Shown piece by piece: positions 35,496 through 44,942 of a stretch of DNA of 64,000 nucleotides. The stretch comes from CAG-882 sp050874385 (lineage in GTDB: Bacteria; Bacillota; Clostridia; Lachnospirales; Lachnospiraceae). The translations under genes and the position numbers were made by a program. Location: the NCBI GenBank assembly GCA_050874385.1, contig JBNMKO010000001.1, positions 78,263 through 142,262 on the forward strand, in the 5' to 3' direction. The stretch's first letter is position 1. Each line of letters begins with the position of its first letter. The notes under the pieces are model-generated. The model did not search any database, was not told the origin of the DNA, and was given only the letters and a program-made list of their open reading frames with translations.

Positions 35496-36686
35496 ATGAA
35501 AAATGTGAAATATAATTGCCCATATGATAAAAAGTGTGGTGGCTGTAATCTGCTCGCACATGATTATGCAGAACAGTTAAATATAAAGAAGGAGGCACTT
35601 GCAAAGCTTTTGGCTCCTTATGGAAAGCTGACCGAGGTAATCGGCATGGACGACCCTTTGCATTATCGCAACAAGGTACATGCTGTGTTCACGACGGACA
35701 GAAAAGGAAACATTATATCGGGTGTATACGAGGAAGGGACTCACAAAGTAGTTGCGGTTGACAACTGCCTTATTGAGAATGAAAAAGCTGATGCCATAAT
35801 AGCCACAATCAGAAAGCTTCTTCCGTCATTCAAGCTCAAGGTCTACGACGAGGACAGAAGAACAGGGCTTTTCCGCCATGTACTTATCAGAACGGCGCAC
35901 AGCACAGGGCAGATTATGGTTGTGCTGGTGCTATCGAGCACAATGTTTCCATCGAAAAATAATTTTGTCAAGGCACTTTTAAAGGAGCACCCTGAGATAA
36001 CGACTATCGTGATGAATATCAATGATAAGCGCACATCAATGGTGCTCGGTGACAGGGAGCAGACTATATATGGAAAAGGCTACATTGAGGACGTGCTGTG
36101 CGGCAATACATTCCGCATTTCGCCTAAGTCGTTCTATCAGGTGAACTCCGTACAGACAGAAATTTTATACAACAAAGCAATCGAATTTGCAGGGCTAACT
36201 GGAAATGAGACTGTCATAGATGCCTACTGCGGAATTGGGACAATAGGAATTACGGCGGCGGCTTATATGGCAAAGGCGGCGAAATCTAAATCACCAGAAA
36301 ATATGAGTGGCAGCGTTATCGGTGTGGAGTTAAACTCCGACGCGGTAAAGGATGCCATTGCCAACGCAAAGCGCAACAACATGGAAAATATCCGTTTCTA
36401 CTGTGATGATGCAGGAAAATTTATGACAAAGATGGCGGCGAACGGTAAACATGCAGATGTCGTGTTCATGGACCCGCCGCGCTCAGGAAGTGATGAGGCA
36501 TTTTTAAACTGTGTTGCTAAGCTGTCACCTAAGAGAATAGTCTATATTTCTTGTGGTCCGGATACGCTCGCGCGTGATTTGGGTGTGCTCAAAAAGAAGG
36601 GGTATAAGGTTGAAAAGATGGTGGGGGTTGATTTATTTCCGATGACTAATCATTGTGAGGTGATTTGTAGTTTGTCAAAGAAGTGA
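35496..36686 (+). CDS. Second 23S rRNA (uracil-C5)-methyltransferase, RlmCD/TrmA family
   Basis: A 396-residue paralogue of the enzyme at 2919. It lacks the N-terminal TRAM domain and begins with the iron-sulphur motif C-P-Y-D-K-K-C-G-G-C; the fourth ligand lies at C-L-I-E. The methyltransferase domain has D-A-Y-C-G-I-G-T, M-D-P-P-R-S-G and the catalytic Y-I-S-C-G-P-D-T-L-A-R-D. Two such genes per genome are common in Firmicutes, where they cover U747/U1939 or a site not yet assigned. GAGGAA lies ten bases before the ATG. It follows the radical SAM gene by 154 bases. Confidence 0.9.
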   Translation: MKNVKYNCPYDKKCGGCNLLAHDYAEQLNIKKEALAKLLAPYGKLTEVIGMDDPLHYRNKVHAVFTTDRKGNIISGVYEEGTHKVVAVDNCLIENEKADAIIATIRKLLPSFKLKVYDEDRRTGLFRHVLIRTAHSTGQIMVVLVLSSTMFPSKNNFVKALLKEHPEITTIVMNINDKRTSMVLGDREQTIYGKGYIEDVLCGNTFRISPKSFYQVNSVQTEILYNKAIEFAGLTGNETVIDAYCGIGTIGITAAAYMAKAAKSKSPENMSGSVIGVELNSDAVKDAIANAKRNNMENIRFYCDDAGKFMTKMAANGKHADVVFMDPPRSGSDEAFLNCVAKLSPKRIVYISCGPDTLARDLGVLKKKGYKVEKMVGVDLFPMTNHCEVICSLSKK

Positions 36687-36761
36687 GTTTCAATTTTTAT
36701 ATTTTATCAAAAAATGTTCAAGAAAAAATTTAAAATTATATTAAGATAAGGAGATACAAAA

Positions 36762-38477
36762 ATGCCAACAACAATAGAAGTAAATAAACAGAGCGTGGCG
36801 GAACTTCTTGGAAGTGGAAAAAAGAAGCCATTTGTTATCCCGGAGTATCAGCGTCCCTATGCGTGGACGAGTGAACAGGCGGGTACACTTTTTGAGGATT
36901 TATGGGAATTTACAGCTACAAATGGTGGTACAGAGCGTGACGGCTCATATTTTCTTGGAAGTGTTGTAGCTTATGAAAATGCGGATGGGGAGCAGGAAAT
37001 TATTGATGGTCAGCAGCGTATCACCTCGCTGTTTTTGCTGCTTCGCGCTATCTACACGAAACTGATTGATACACCGGTGGATGAGAGGACTGAGGAGGCA
37101 AATAATTTTATAGGAAAGATTGAACCGGCAATTTGGAGGACGAACAAGCTGACTGGCAAGGTTGATTATAAAAATATACTTTTGACATCAAAAGTTATCA
37201 ATAACGAAGGCAATGAGGTTTTGCGCTCTATACTTGAGACGGGAAAAGCGGATGAAAATGCAAAGGATAACTACTCAAGAAATTACATATATTTTCAAAA
37301 GTTGTTTGAAAATCATTCTGCCGAAAATCCACTTATGATTTATCAGTTTATATATGCACTTTTAAATCAGGCAATTTTGCTGCCTATCACAGCGGATACG
37401 CAGGATACGGCGCTTACCATATTTTCAACATTGAATGATAGAGGTCTGCCTCTTTCTGATGCGGATATTTTTAAGGCAAAAATTTATAATCACCTTGAGG
37501 AAAATAAAAAGAAAAACTTCATAGACCGTTGGAAGGAATTGGACGAGCAGTCTGAACATGTGAATGAAAGTATTCAGCAGCTTTTCTACTATAATATGTT
37601 TTATCTTCGTGCGTTGGAGCAAGATACAAAAACAACCACTCCTGGTGTCAGAAAGTATTACGCAGAAAATAAATTTGAGAGATTATATAAGCCTGATTTG
37701 ATGGATGATTTGTTTGTAATTTTAAATTTGTGGAAGGTGGTAAACAAGGGAGAAGAAATTGAGGACGAGCCTTGGTCAAAAAATGCAAAAATTAAATGTT
37801 CGCTTGATATATTGAGTTCATATCCTAATGAGTATTGGAAATATCCTGTTATTATTTATTATATTTCCTATCGAAAGAGAGAGGATTTTGAGACAAAATT
37901 CGGTCTGTTTCTTAATAAGCTATTGAGGGAATTGATGACAAAATATTTATTAACCCCCACTATCAATGCGGTTAAACCAGATATTATGAAATTAAATTCC
38001 GCCATTGTATCGTCCGCTACACCTGTGTTTGATTTCAAAGATATTGATACCAGCCAGTTGGAGGCGCGGATTCAGAACCCGTATAGAGGTGTTGTGCGTA
38101 TGCTGTTAAAAACGATTGCATATCAACAGCAGGATGAACTTTTGCCGGAGCGGTGGGAGATTGAACACATCTTTCCACAGAAATGGCAGACTAACTATTT
38201 TCCTGATATGCCTGATGCCTCAATCAAGGAGAAGATTGAGCACATAGGAAATAAGCTTCCATTTGAGAAAAAATTAAATATTGTTGCAGGAAATGGCTAT
38301 TTTGGAAAGAAGAAAAAGGAATACAGCCTTTCAAAAATTGCTGTTACGAAACACATGGGAGAGTTAAACATACAACAGTGGGATATGGATTCTATCATAA
38401 AGCGTGATATCCGGATTTCTGACCAGATTATGGCAGTTTTGTCTAAATGGAATAGCGATTACTTGAATTTGTTATAA
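36762..38477 (+). CDS. GmrSD-like DUF262/DUF1524 protein (type IV restriction-like)
   Basis: A 571-residue protein. The N-terminal DUF262 (ParB-like nucleotide-hydrolysing) domain has I-P-E-Y-Q-R-P-Y-A-W and I-I-D-G-Q-Q-R-I-T-S-L, with F-S-T-L-N-D-R-G-L-P-L further on. The C-terminal DUF1524 HNH nuclease domain has W-E-I-E-H-I-F-P-Q-K-W and I-G-N-K-L-P-F. In GmrSD these halves together restrict glucosylated hydroxymethylcytosine DNA; here they are fused in one protein. It stands alone between housekeeping genes with no methylase or mobile element next to it. AAGGAG precedes the ATG. A phage-defence role is likely; its DNA target is unknown. Confidence 0.9.
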   Translation: MPTTIEVNKQSVAELLGSGKKKPFVIPEYQRPYAWTSEQAGTLFEDLWEFTATNGGTERDGSYFLGSVVAYENADGEQEIIDGQQRITSLFLLLRAIYTKLIDTPVDERTEEANNFIGKIEPAIWRTNKLTGKVDYKNILLTSKVINNEGNEVLRSILETGKADENAKDNYSRNYIYFQKLFENHSAENPLMIYQFIYALLNQAILLPITADTQDTALTIFSTLNDRGLPLSDADIFKAKIYNHLEENKKKNFIDRWKELDEQSEHVNESIQQLFYYNMFYLRALEQDTKTTTPGVRKYYAENKFERLYKPDLMDDLFVILNLWKVVNKGEEIEDEPWSKNAKIKCSLDILSSYPNEYWKYPVIIYYISYRKREDFETKFGLFLNKLLRELMTKYLLTPTINAVKPDIMKLNSAIVSSATPVFDFKDIDTSQLEARIQNPYRGVVRMLLKTIAYQQQDELLPERWEIEHIFPQKWQTNYFPDMPDASIKEKIEHIGNKLPFEKKLNIVAGNGYFGKKKKEYSLSKIAVTKHMGELNIQQWDMDSIIKRDIRISDQIMAVLSKWNSDYLNLL

Positions 38478-38595
38478 AGTGGTAGTTTACTGTTTGAAAA
38501 TATCAAGGAAATTTCCATTCACTTTTGCTGTGCAGAGCAATAATTGTGGAAGGAAATTATTTTGCTAATAATATAAACTGGAGGAGAATTTAATT

Positions 38596-39987
38596 ATGAG
38601 AACATTGTACATTGATTGTAATATGGGTGCTGCCGGAGATATGCTTGCGGCAGCTTTGTTGGAATTACTTCCTAATAGGGATGAATTTGTGAATGAGCTT
38701 AATGCGCTTGGTATTCCGTGTGTCACCTTCAAAAACGAACCGTCAGTAAAATGCGGTATCACAGGAACACATATGACCGTGACAGTGAACGGAGAGGAGG
38801 AAGAAAGCCATGACAATGAGGAGGTTCATAACCACGAGACAGAACATATACATGCTGATGGACATTGCCATGAAGCGGAACATTCACATGCGGAGGAGCA
38901 TTGCCTGGGAACGGAGCATACGCACATGCATGAAAATGATTGCCACGCTGAGCAGATGCATATTGAGGAACATAATCACGACTTGAATCACACGCATGTT
39001 GACGAGCATCACCACCATGACCACAACCACGCTGACGGGCATCACCACCATCACAGCAGTATGCACGACATTGAGCATATAGTCAGGGAGCATCTTGCAC
39101 TTCCGAAAAAGGTGCAGGATGATATTATGGCAGTGTATGGGCTGATTGCAGAGGCGGAGAGCCATGTTCACGGTGTTCCGGTAACGGAGATACATTTCCA
39201 TGAGGTCGGTACGATGGACGCGATAGCGGATATCACGGCGGTTTGTATGCTTATGAACCGTCTTGCCGTTGGCGAGGTGGTTGTGTCACCTATACATGTG
39301 GGGAGTGGACAGGTCAGGTGCGCACATGGAATACTTCCCGTTCCGGCTCCTGCAACGGCTTACATATTAAAGGATGCTCCGATTTATGGGGGAAATGTAA
39401 AAGGAGAACTTTGTACACCTACAGGTGCGGCTCTTTTAAAGTATTTTGCGACAAGTTTTGGAAGTATGCCAGCCATGAAAGTGCAAAGCATTGGTTATGG
39501 AATGGGCAAAAAGGATTTCGAGGCGGCCAACTGTGTGCGTGTGATGCTCGGCGATACTGCTGACCATTCGGATGAGATATGTGAACTTAGCTGTAATGTG
39601 GATGACATGACAGGAGAGGCTGTCGGATTTGCCATGGACAGACTGTTCGAGGCGGGTGCACTGGATGTGTATACCATTCCAATCGGCATGAAAAAATCAC
39701 GTCCGGGAACTTTGATTAAAGTTATGTGCCGTGAAAATGACAGAGAAGCTATCGTTCAGGAAATTTTTAAGTATACGACAACGATTGGCATCCGTGAGAA
39801 TAAGATGCGCAGGTATGTGCTCGACAGGCATACGGAGACTGTTGAGACGGAGTACGGTTCTGTTCGCTGTAAAGTTTCATCTGGGTACGGTGTGGAGCGA
39901 AGAAAATATGAATATGATGATATTGCGCGCATAGCGGGGGAGAATGGGGAGTCCATTCAGAACATTATGGCAAAAATAACAAAATAA
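38596..39987 (+). CDS. larC: LarC, nickel-pincer cofactor cyclometallase, with very His-rich insert
   Basis: A 463-residue single-frame LarC: N-terminal L-Y-I-D-C-N-M-G-A-A-G-D-M, central H-F-H-E-V-G-T-M-D-A-I-A-D and T-P-T-G-A-A-L-L-K-Y, C-terminal S-C-N-V-D-D-M-T-G-E and P-I-G-M-K-K-S-R-P-G. LarC inserts nickel into the pyridinium dithiocarboxylate pincer in a CTP-dependent step, completing the cofactor of lactate racemase and related LarA enzymes. Between residues 75 and 155 sits a stretch with more than 30 His residues (for example H-H-H-H-D-H-N-H), fit to bind nickel. Unlike lactobacilli, the two halves are in one frame and need no frameshift. larA, larB and larE are not in the window. 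A nickel/peptide-type importer follows. Confidence 0.95.
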   Translation: MRTLYIDCNMGAAGDMLAAALLELLPNRDEFVNELNALGIPCVTFKNEPSVKCGITGTHMTVTVNGEEEESHDNEEVHNHETEHIHADGHCHEAEHSHAEEHCLGTEHTHMHENDCHAEQMHIEEHNHDLNHTHVDEHHHHDHNHADGHHHHHSSMHDIEHIVREHLALPKKVQDDIMAVYGLIAEAESHVHGVPVTEIHFHEVGTMDAIADITAVCMLMNRLAVGEVVVSPIHVGSGQVRCAHGILPVPAPATAYILKDAPIYGGNVKGELCTPTGAALLKYFATSFGSMPAMKVQSIGYGMGKKDFEAANCVRVMLGDTADHSDEICELSCNVDDMTGEAVGFAMDRLFEAGALDVYTIPIGMKKSRPGTLIKVMCRENDREAIVQEIFKYTTTIGIRENKMRRYVLDRHTETVETEYGSVRCKVSSGYGVERRKYEYDDIARIAGENGESIQNIMAKITK

Positions 39988-40095
39988 TAACAATCAATTA
40001 TAGCAATTTTCCAGCTCTTAAAATATTGCTTTTAAATAATTGTTCAAATCACAAAATTGTAAAACTGTTAATTATAAAATATAGTTTCATAATTA

Positions 40096-40219
40096 CTATA
40101 AATGAGCAATTATAAAAAACTCAACACAAATAGATAATATTTGTTTAAACTTAAAATAGATTTAAAGAAAAATATCCATGAATAAATTTGTGTAATATTT
40201 TAAATTTGCTCATTTATAG
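40096..40219 (+). repeat. Dispersed AT-rich element, copy 3
   Basis: CTATAAATGAGCAA (40096) and TTGCTCATTTATAG (ending 40219) are perfect 14-bp inverted ends. The interior follows copies 1 and 2. It lies 118 bases before the binding-protein gene and in its orientation. The rest of the 350-base gap is AT-rich; no NikR-like operator was seen. Confidence 0.85.
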
Positions 40220-40337
40220 ATAATTATCTAAAAATACTGCTTTAGATAAGATGCGCATTATTTATAGAATTGCTACAGTACAACATAAGTATACTTTTAA
40301 ATTTAACATGATTATGATTACTTAAAGGAAATTATAT

Positions 40338-42077
40338 ATGAAAAAAAGAATTTTTGCATTACTTCTTATTGTGATGGTGGTTGTCGGTATCACCTCATGT
40401 CAGAATAAAACAAATGGTAAGAGTAATATCAACAATACAAATAGTAACAATAATATAAGTGATAATTCAAATAATAATGACAATATCAATAGTACAGATA
40501 ATAACAATAATATAAGCAATGGGTTAAATAACAGCAACAATGACACCAACGCCGATAAGGCACAGCTGGCAGCAGGTAAAAAAGACAGTGTTGTGATAGC
40601 AATAGGCTCTGAACCGGAAACCCTCGACCCGACAAAGGGGTGGGGACATGGCAATTCGCCGATAGTTCAGAGTACTCTTGTGAAATACAATGCGGATTTG
40701 AACTTTGAGAATGATTTGGCTACGGATTACAAGTTGTCGGATGATGGGCTTACATGGACATTTACCATACGCGATGACGCATTTTTTACGGATGGGGAGA
40801 GGGTTACAGCAAGAGATGTGGCTTTCACGCTTGAGACAGCTAAGGCGGCGCAGGGTTCGTTTGACCTAACATATATGGAGAGTGCCGTTGCACAGGATGA
40901 AAACACTGTTGTCATCACGCTTTCTAAGCCGACAGCCATTTTTCTTAACACGCTCGCATCTGTCGGAATAGTGCCTGAACATGCATACAGTGAGGACTAT
41001 GGCAGAAATCCGATTGGTTCGGGTCCGTATAAATTTGTGGAGTGGAGAGCGCAGGAGCAGATAATTTTTACGGCAAATGAGAATTATTACGGCGGTGTTC
41101 CCGAAATTAAAAATGTGACGGTTGTGTTTATGTCTGAGGATGCCGCGCTTGCGGCTGTGCAGGCTGGACAGGTCGATGTGGCATACTCTGTGGCGACGCT
41201 TGCGACCACACAGGTAAATGGATATCATGTCGAGGCAATCACTTCTGCGGATAACCGTGGTTTTACGCTTCCTGTTCTTCCGAATGAGGGAAAGACAACC
41301 GCAAGTGGTGCGCCGATAGGAAATAATGTCACATGCAATCTGGAAATACGTCAGGCGATAGCTTACGCGATAGACCGCCAGCAGATTGCGGATGTGGTTT
41401 TAAATGGTTACGGCAGACCGGCTTACTCGGAAAATGATGGGATGCCGTGGAACAATCCGGATGTAAAGATAGAGACAGATGTGGATTATGCAAAAAAGCT
41501 TCTCGCGGATGCGGGCTGGTCTGACACGGACGGTGACGGAATTGTAGAAAAGGACGGCATTAAGGCGGAGTTTAGGTGTGTATATCCTTCGGGGGACTCG
41601 GTGCGACAGGCAGTCGGAATGGCGGCGGCAGAACAGTTGATGGCAGTCGGAATAAAGGTAAATGTCGAGGGCATGAGCTGGGATGAGATTATGAGGGTTA
41701 TGTTCTCGGAGGCTGTTTTGATGGGCTGGGGTTCTTCAAGCCCTAATGAGACATATTATTTGTACCGCTCGGAGGGGGCTTTGCTTGACGATTTCTATAA
41801 CCCGGAGGGTTACATGAATGAGACTACCGACAGCTATCTGAATGCGGCGATGTCGGCGCTCACCGTTGAGGAGGCAAACGAAAACTGGCGCAAAGTACAG
41901 TGGGATGGCACGACGGGAACGGCAATGCAGGGAGAGTGTCCATGGGTGTGGATTGTAAATCTTGACCATGTGACCTATGTGCGTGACGGGCTTTCCATAG
42001 GCAATCAGCCGATTCATGGTCACGGTCACGGACTGCCTCTTATTCAAAATCTAAATGAGTGGACATGGGATGAATAA
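40338..42077 (+). CDS. SBP_bac_5 family binding lipoprotein of a nickel/peptide ABC importer
   Basis: A 579-residue lipoprotein: signal with lipobox I-T-S-C (Cys21), an extreme Asn/Ser-rich linker (about 25-75), then a family-5 solute-binding domain with E-P-E-T-L-D-P-T-K-G-W-G-H-G, G-L-T-W-T-F-T-I-R-D-D and I-G-S-G-P-Y-K-F-V-E-W. Family 5 includes oligopeptide, dipeptide and nickel(-chelate) binders. The C-terminal H-G-H-G-H-G-L and the neighbouring His-rich LarC favour nickel. It is the first gene of a five-gene operon with two permeases and two ATPases. Confidence 0.88.
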   Translation: MKKRIFALLLIVMVVVGITSCQNKTNGKSNINNTNSNNNISDNSNNNDNINSTDNNNNISNGLNNSNNDTNADKAQLAAGKKDSVVIAIGSEPETLDPTKGWGHGNSPIVQSTLVKYNADLNFENDLATDYKLSDDGLTWTFTIRDDAFFTDGERVTARDVAFTLETAKAAQGSFDLTYMESAVAQDENTVVITLSKPTAIFLNTLASVGIVPEHAYSEDYGRNPIGSGPYKFVEWRAQEQIIFTANENYYGGVPEIKNVTVVFMSEDAALAAVQAGQVDVAYSVATLATTQVNGYHVEAITSADNRGFTLPVLPNEGKTTASGAPIGNNVTCNLEIRQAIAYAIDRQQIADVVLNGYGRPAYSENDGMPWNNPDVKIETDVDYAKKLLADAGWSDTDGDGIVEKDGIKAEFRCVYPSGDSVRQAVGMAAAEQLMAVGIKVNVEGMSWDEIMRVMFSEAVLMGWGSSSPNETYYLYRSEGALLDDFYNPEGYMNETTDSYLNAAMSALTVEEANENWRKVQWDGTTGTAMQGECPWVWIVNLDHVTYVRDGLSIGNQPIHGHGHGLPLIQNLNEWTWDE

Positions 42078-42104
42078 AATATTGCAGATTATAAAGAGGT
42101 AGCA

Positions 42105-43103
42105 ATGAAAATAGGAATTTTTTCGCGGCTTTTTAAGACTTTCGTGGCGTATGGTTTGAAAATAATATCCCTGTTGCTTGCCGTGAGCATCATATCCTTT
42201 ACACTTGTCAGTGCATCGCCGATTGACCCGGTGCAGCAGTATATTTTGGGGCTTGGAACGGCAGTTTCGCCGGAAAAACGCGCAGAAATAGAGGCTTACT
42301 GGGGAGTAAATGAGCCGCCCGTGAAAAAGTATCTTACATGGCTTAACGAGCTTTTGCATGGAAACATGGGTGAGTCGGCGATTTATCGCAGACCCGTCGC
42401 GGATATCATTTGGGAGCGTTTTGCAAACTCTCTTGCGCTTATGTTATGCGCTTGGGTACTGGCAGGGGTTATTGGCTTTGCACTCGGATGCGTGATGGGA
42501 ATGTACCGTGACCGTCTGCCGGATAAAATACTGAAAAAAATATGTTACATATTGAGTTCAATGCCGACATTCTGGCTTGGTCTGTTGTTTTTGCTTGTGT
42601 TTTCCGTGTGGCTTGGGTGGTTTCCGATAGGATTTTCGTCGCCGATAGGTGTGTTGAGTGAAAATGTGACTGTTGGACAGAAAATTTATCACCTTATTCT
42701 TCCGGCGTTTACGCTCAGTCTTATGTCATTTTCAAATATTGCACTGCACACAAGACAAAAACTTATAGATGTTTTAAACAGCGAGTATGTTTTGTTTGCA
42801 AGGGCGAGAGGCGAGGGAAAATGGACTATTCTGCGCCGCCATGGTTTTAGGAATATTTTACTTCCGGCGTTGACGTTACAGTTTGCGTCGTTTGCGGAGT
42901 TGTTTGGCGGCTCTGTGATGGCGGAGAACGTGTTCAGCTATCCGGGGCTTGGCAGTGCGGTGTCGGCGGCGGGATTGCAGGGGGATGTCCCTCTGCTTCT
43001 TGGAATTACGCTGTTTTCCACACTTTTTGTCTGTGTCGGAAATATGATTGCAAATCTGCTCTACGGTGTGATTGACCCTCAAATTCGGGAGGTGGGCAGA
43101 TAA
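42105..43103 (+). CDS. ABC importer permease, DppB/NikB type
   Basis: A 332-residue permease with about six membrane helices. The periplasmic start segment (G-V-N-E-P-P-V-K-K-Y) and the BPD_transp_1 cytoplasmic loop R-A-R-G-E-G-K-W-T-I-L-R-R-H (EAA loop) are typical of DppB/OppB/NikB. It pairs with the next gene to form the channel. GAGGT lies seven bases before the ATG. It starts 27 bases after the binding-protein gene. Confidence 0.92.
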   Translation: MKIGIFSRLFKTFVAYGLKIISLLLAVSIISFTLVSASPIDPVQQYILGLGTAVSPEKRAEIEAYWGVNEPPVKKYLTWLNELLHGNMGESAIYRRPVADIIWERFANSLALMLCAWVLAGVIGFALGCVMGMYRDRLPDKILKKICYILSSMPTFWLGLLFLLVFSVWLGWFPIGFSSPIGVLSENVTVGQKIYHLILPAFTLSLMSFSNIALHTRQKLIDVLNSEYVLFARARGEGKWTILRRHGFRNILLPALTLQFASFAELFGGSVMAENVFSYPGLGSAVSAAGLQGDVPLLLGITLFSTLFVCVGNMIANLLYGVIDPQIREVGR

Positions 43104-43104
43104 G

Positions 43105-43941
43105 ATGCAAAATAGAATAAATTACTTGAATAACAGAAAAAAGGCAGTAATTTTAGTAGCAATATTGACAGCAATTTTATTGATTGTCTATGTAGCAGGT
43201 ATATTTATCCCGGAGGATGCGGTGACAGGGAGTTTTTTGAACGCAAAGATATCTCCGTGTCTTAGACATCCTTTTGGAACGGACGCACTGGGGCGTGATG
43301 TTTTTCTTCGCACGTTAAAGGGACTGTCGGTGAGCATAACCATCGGTATTGCCGCGTCAGCCATAAGTGCCGTGATTGCGGTGCTTGTTGGGATTGCGGC
43401 GGCTACAGGCTCTAAGTGGATTGACGGGGCAATCAACTGGATTATTGACCTCGTGATGAGTGTGCCACACACAATTTTGATTATTCTGATATCATTTTCA
43501 CTTGGGCGAGGAATGAAGGGATTGCTTGTCGGTATCGCCGCGACGCACTGGTGCAGTCTTGCTAGACTAATAAGAGGTGAGGTTTTGCAGCTTCGCTCAC
43601 AGCAGTACATAGCCGTGTCGCGCAGGCTCGGAAAATCGAGTGGCTGGATTTTAGTAAATCATCTTCTGCCGCATCTTGTTCCACAGTTTTTTGTTGGTCT
43701 TGTTCTAATGTTTCCACACGCGATTTTGCATGAAGCTTCGATATCTTTTCTGGGTTTTGGACTGCCGCCCGAGCAGTCGGCAATATGGATTATTCTTGCG
43801 GAGAGTATGCGCTATTTATCAACGGGAATGTGGTGGACGGCGGTACTTCCGGGGATAACTCTTGTGCTTATAGTATTGCTTGTGGATAAATTGGGTGATA
43901 ATCTTAGGATGATACTTGACCCGTATAGCGCGCAGGAATAG
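43105..43941 (+). CDS. ABC importer permease, DppC/NikC type
   Basis: About 278 residues with an N-terminal helix, the G-T-D-A-L-G-R-D-V-F motif characteristic of DppC/OppC/NikC and the EAA loop S-R-R-L-G-K-S-S-G-W-I. The start at 43105 is set by GGGAGGTGGG upstream; it lies one base after the preceding stop, so translation is coupled. An in-frame ATG at 43072 would overlap the upstream gene and has no site. Confidence 0.92.
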   Translation: MQNRINYLNNRKKAVILVAILTAILLIVYVAGIFIPEDAVTGSFLNAKISPCLRHPFGTDALGRDVFLRTLKGLSVSITIGIAASAISAVIAVLVGIAAATGSKWIDGAINWIIDLVMSVPHTILIILISFSLGRGMKGLLVGIAATHWCSLARLIRGEVLQLRSQQYIAVSRRLGKSSGWILVNHLLPHLVPQFFVGLVLMFPHAILHEASISFLGFGLPPEQSAIWIILAESMRYLSTGMWWTAVLPGITLVLIVLLVDKLGDNLRMILDPYSAQE

Positions 43942-44006
43942 AGAAATATTTTTACAAGTTTTCATTAATATTTGAGTTACTGCAAAAGCAGCGACAGGGG
44001 GACTTT

Positions 44007-44942
44007 ATGGAACAGAAAAAAGATACACTGCTTGAAATACATAATTTATCGGTATCATTTTGCATGTATGAGCATGGGCTTGAGCAGGCAGATTTAAAGG
44101 TCATTTCCGATTTGCATCTGACTGTGCATCCGGGAGAAATTGTGGCGATTGCGGGCTCATCAGGTTCCGGGAAAAGTCTGCTTGCATCTGCCATTTTGGG
44201 TATTCTTCCAGACAATGCAAAAGTGCAGGGGCATTTGCACTACAAGGGACAGGAGCTCACACCTAGTTTGCAGGAGAAGTTGAGGGGAAATGAAATCGCA
44301 CTTGTGCCTCAGTCGGTGGCATATCTTGACCCACTTATGAAGGTTGGCGCGCAGGTGGATGGACATTTAAGACCAAAGCCGACACAGAAAAGGAAAAAAT
44401 TGTTTGAGCGTTTGCAGCTTCCAAATAACACACCACAGCTTTATCCGTTTCAGCTCTCGGGAGGAATGGCGAGGAGAGTGCTTGTCTCAACAGCACTGAT
44501 TACGGATGCCGAGCTTATAATTGCGGATGAACCGACACCGGGAATGAGTCTTTATCAGGCACTTGAGGCTTTAAAAATGTTCCGCGAGATGGCGGACGAG
44601 GGAAAAGCGGTCATTCTTATAACGCATGACATAGATTTGGCGGTTGAGTTTGCGGACAGGGTTGCCGTGTTCTATGCGGGAACTACAGTTGAGACGGCGC
44701 TTGCATCGGATTTTAGGATGGGTGTTGATGCGCTGAGACACCCTTATTCCAAGGCACTTTGGAGGGCTCTTCCGCAGAATGGTTTTGAACCTATTCCGGG
44801 TTTTCAGCCTTATGCGGGAAATCTGCCAAATGGCTGTCTTTTTGCGCCGCGCTGTCCTTATAAGACAGAGGAGTGTGAGAAAAATGTTCCGCCTGTGCGT
44901 GATGTTAGGGGCGGGGAAGTGAGGTGTTATCATGGCGCTTGA
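44007..44942 (+). CDS. ABC importer ATPase, DppD/NikD type
   Basis: A 311-residue ATPase: Walker A G-S-S-G-S-G-K-S, signature L-S-G-G-M-A-R-R, Walker B L-I-I-A-D-E-P-T, and H-loop T-H-D. The C-terminal oligopeptide-transporter extension has a Cys motif (C-L-F-A-P-R-C-P-Y ... C) that binds a 4Fe-4S cluster in some DppD/OppD proteins. It is encoded 65 bases after the permease with GGGG before the ATG. It overlaps the next gene by 11 bases. Confidence 0.92.
   Translation: MEQKKDTLLEIHNLSVSFCMYEHGLEQADLKVISDLHLTVHPGEIVAIAGSSGSGKSLLASAILGILPDNAKVQGHLHYKGQELTPSLQEKLRGNEIALVPQSVAYLDPLMKVGAQVDGHLRPKPTQKRKKLFERLQLPNNTPQLYPFQLSGGMARRVLVSTALITDAELIIADEPTPGMSLYQALEALKMFREMADEGKAVILITHDIDLAVEFADRVAVFYAGTTVETALASDFRMGVDALRHPYSKALWRALPQNGFEPIPGFQPYAGNLPNGCLFAPRCPYKTEECEKNVPPVRDVRGGEVRCYHGA

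Noticed and set aside
36640..36690. Second rRNA methyltransferase gene end as another insertion site
   Set aside because: No mobile genes follow and the sequence does not repeat the region at the rlmD end.
38821..39060. Repetitive CATCACCA-type sequence resembling a repeat array
   Set aside because: It is in frame within larC and encodes the His-rich insert; there are no spacers, so it is not a CRISPR array.
38884..39201. Antisense frame rich in Val/Met opposite larC
   Set aside because: Produced by the His codon repeats of the LarC insert read on the other strand.
40400..40654. Hydrophobic antisense frame opposite the binding lipoprotein
   Set aside because: A Leu-rich shadow of the Asn-rich linker; looks like membrane segments only by composition.
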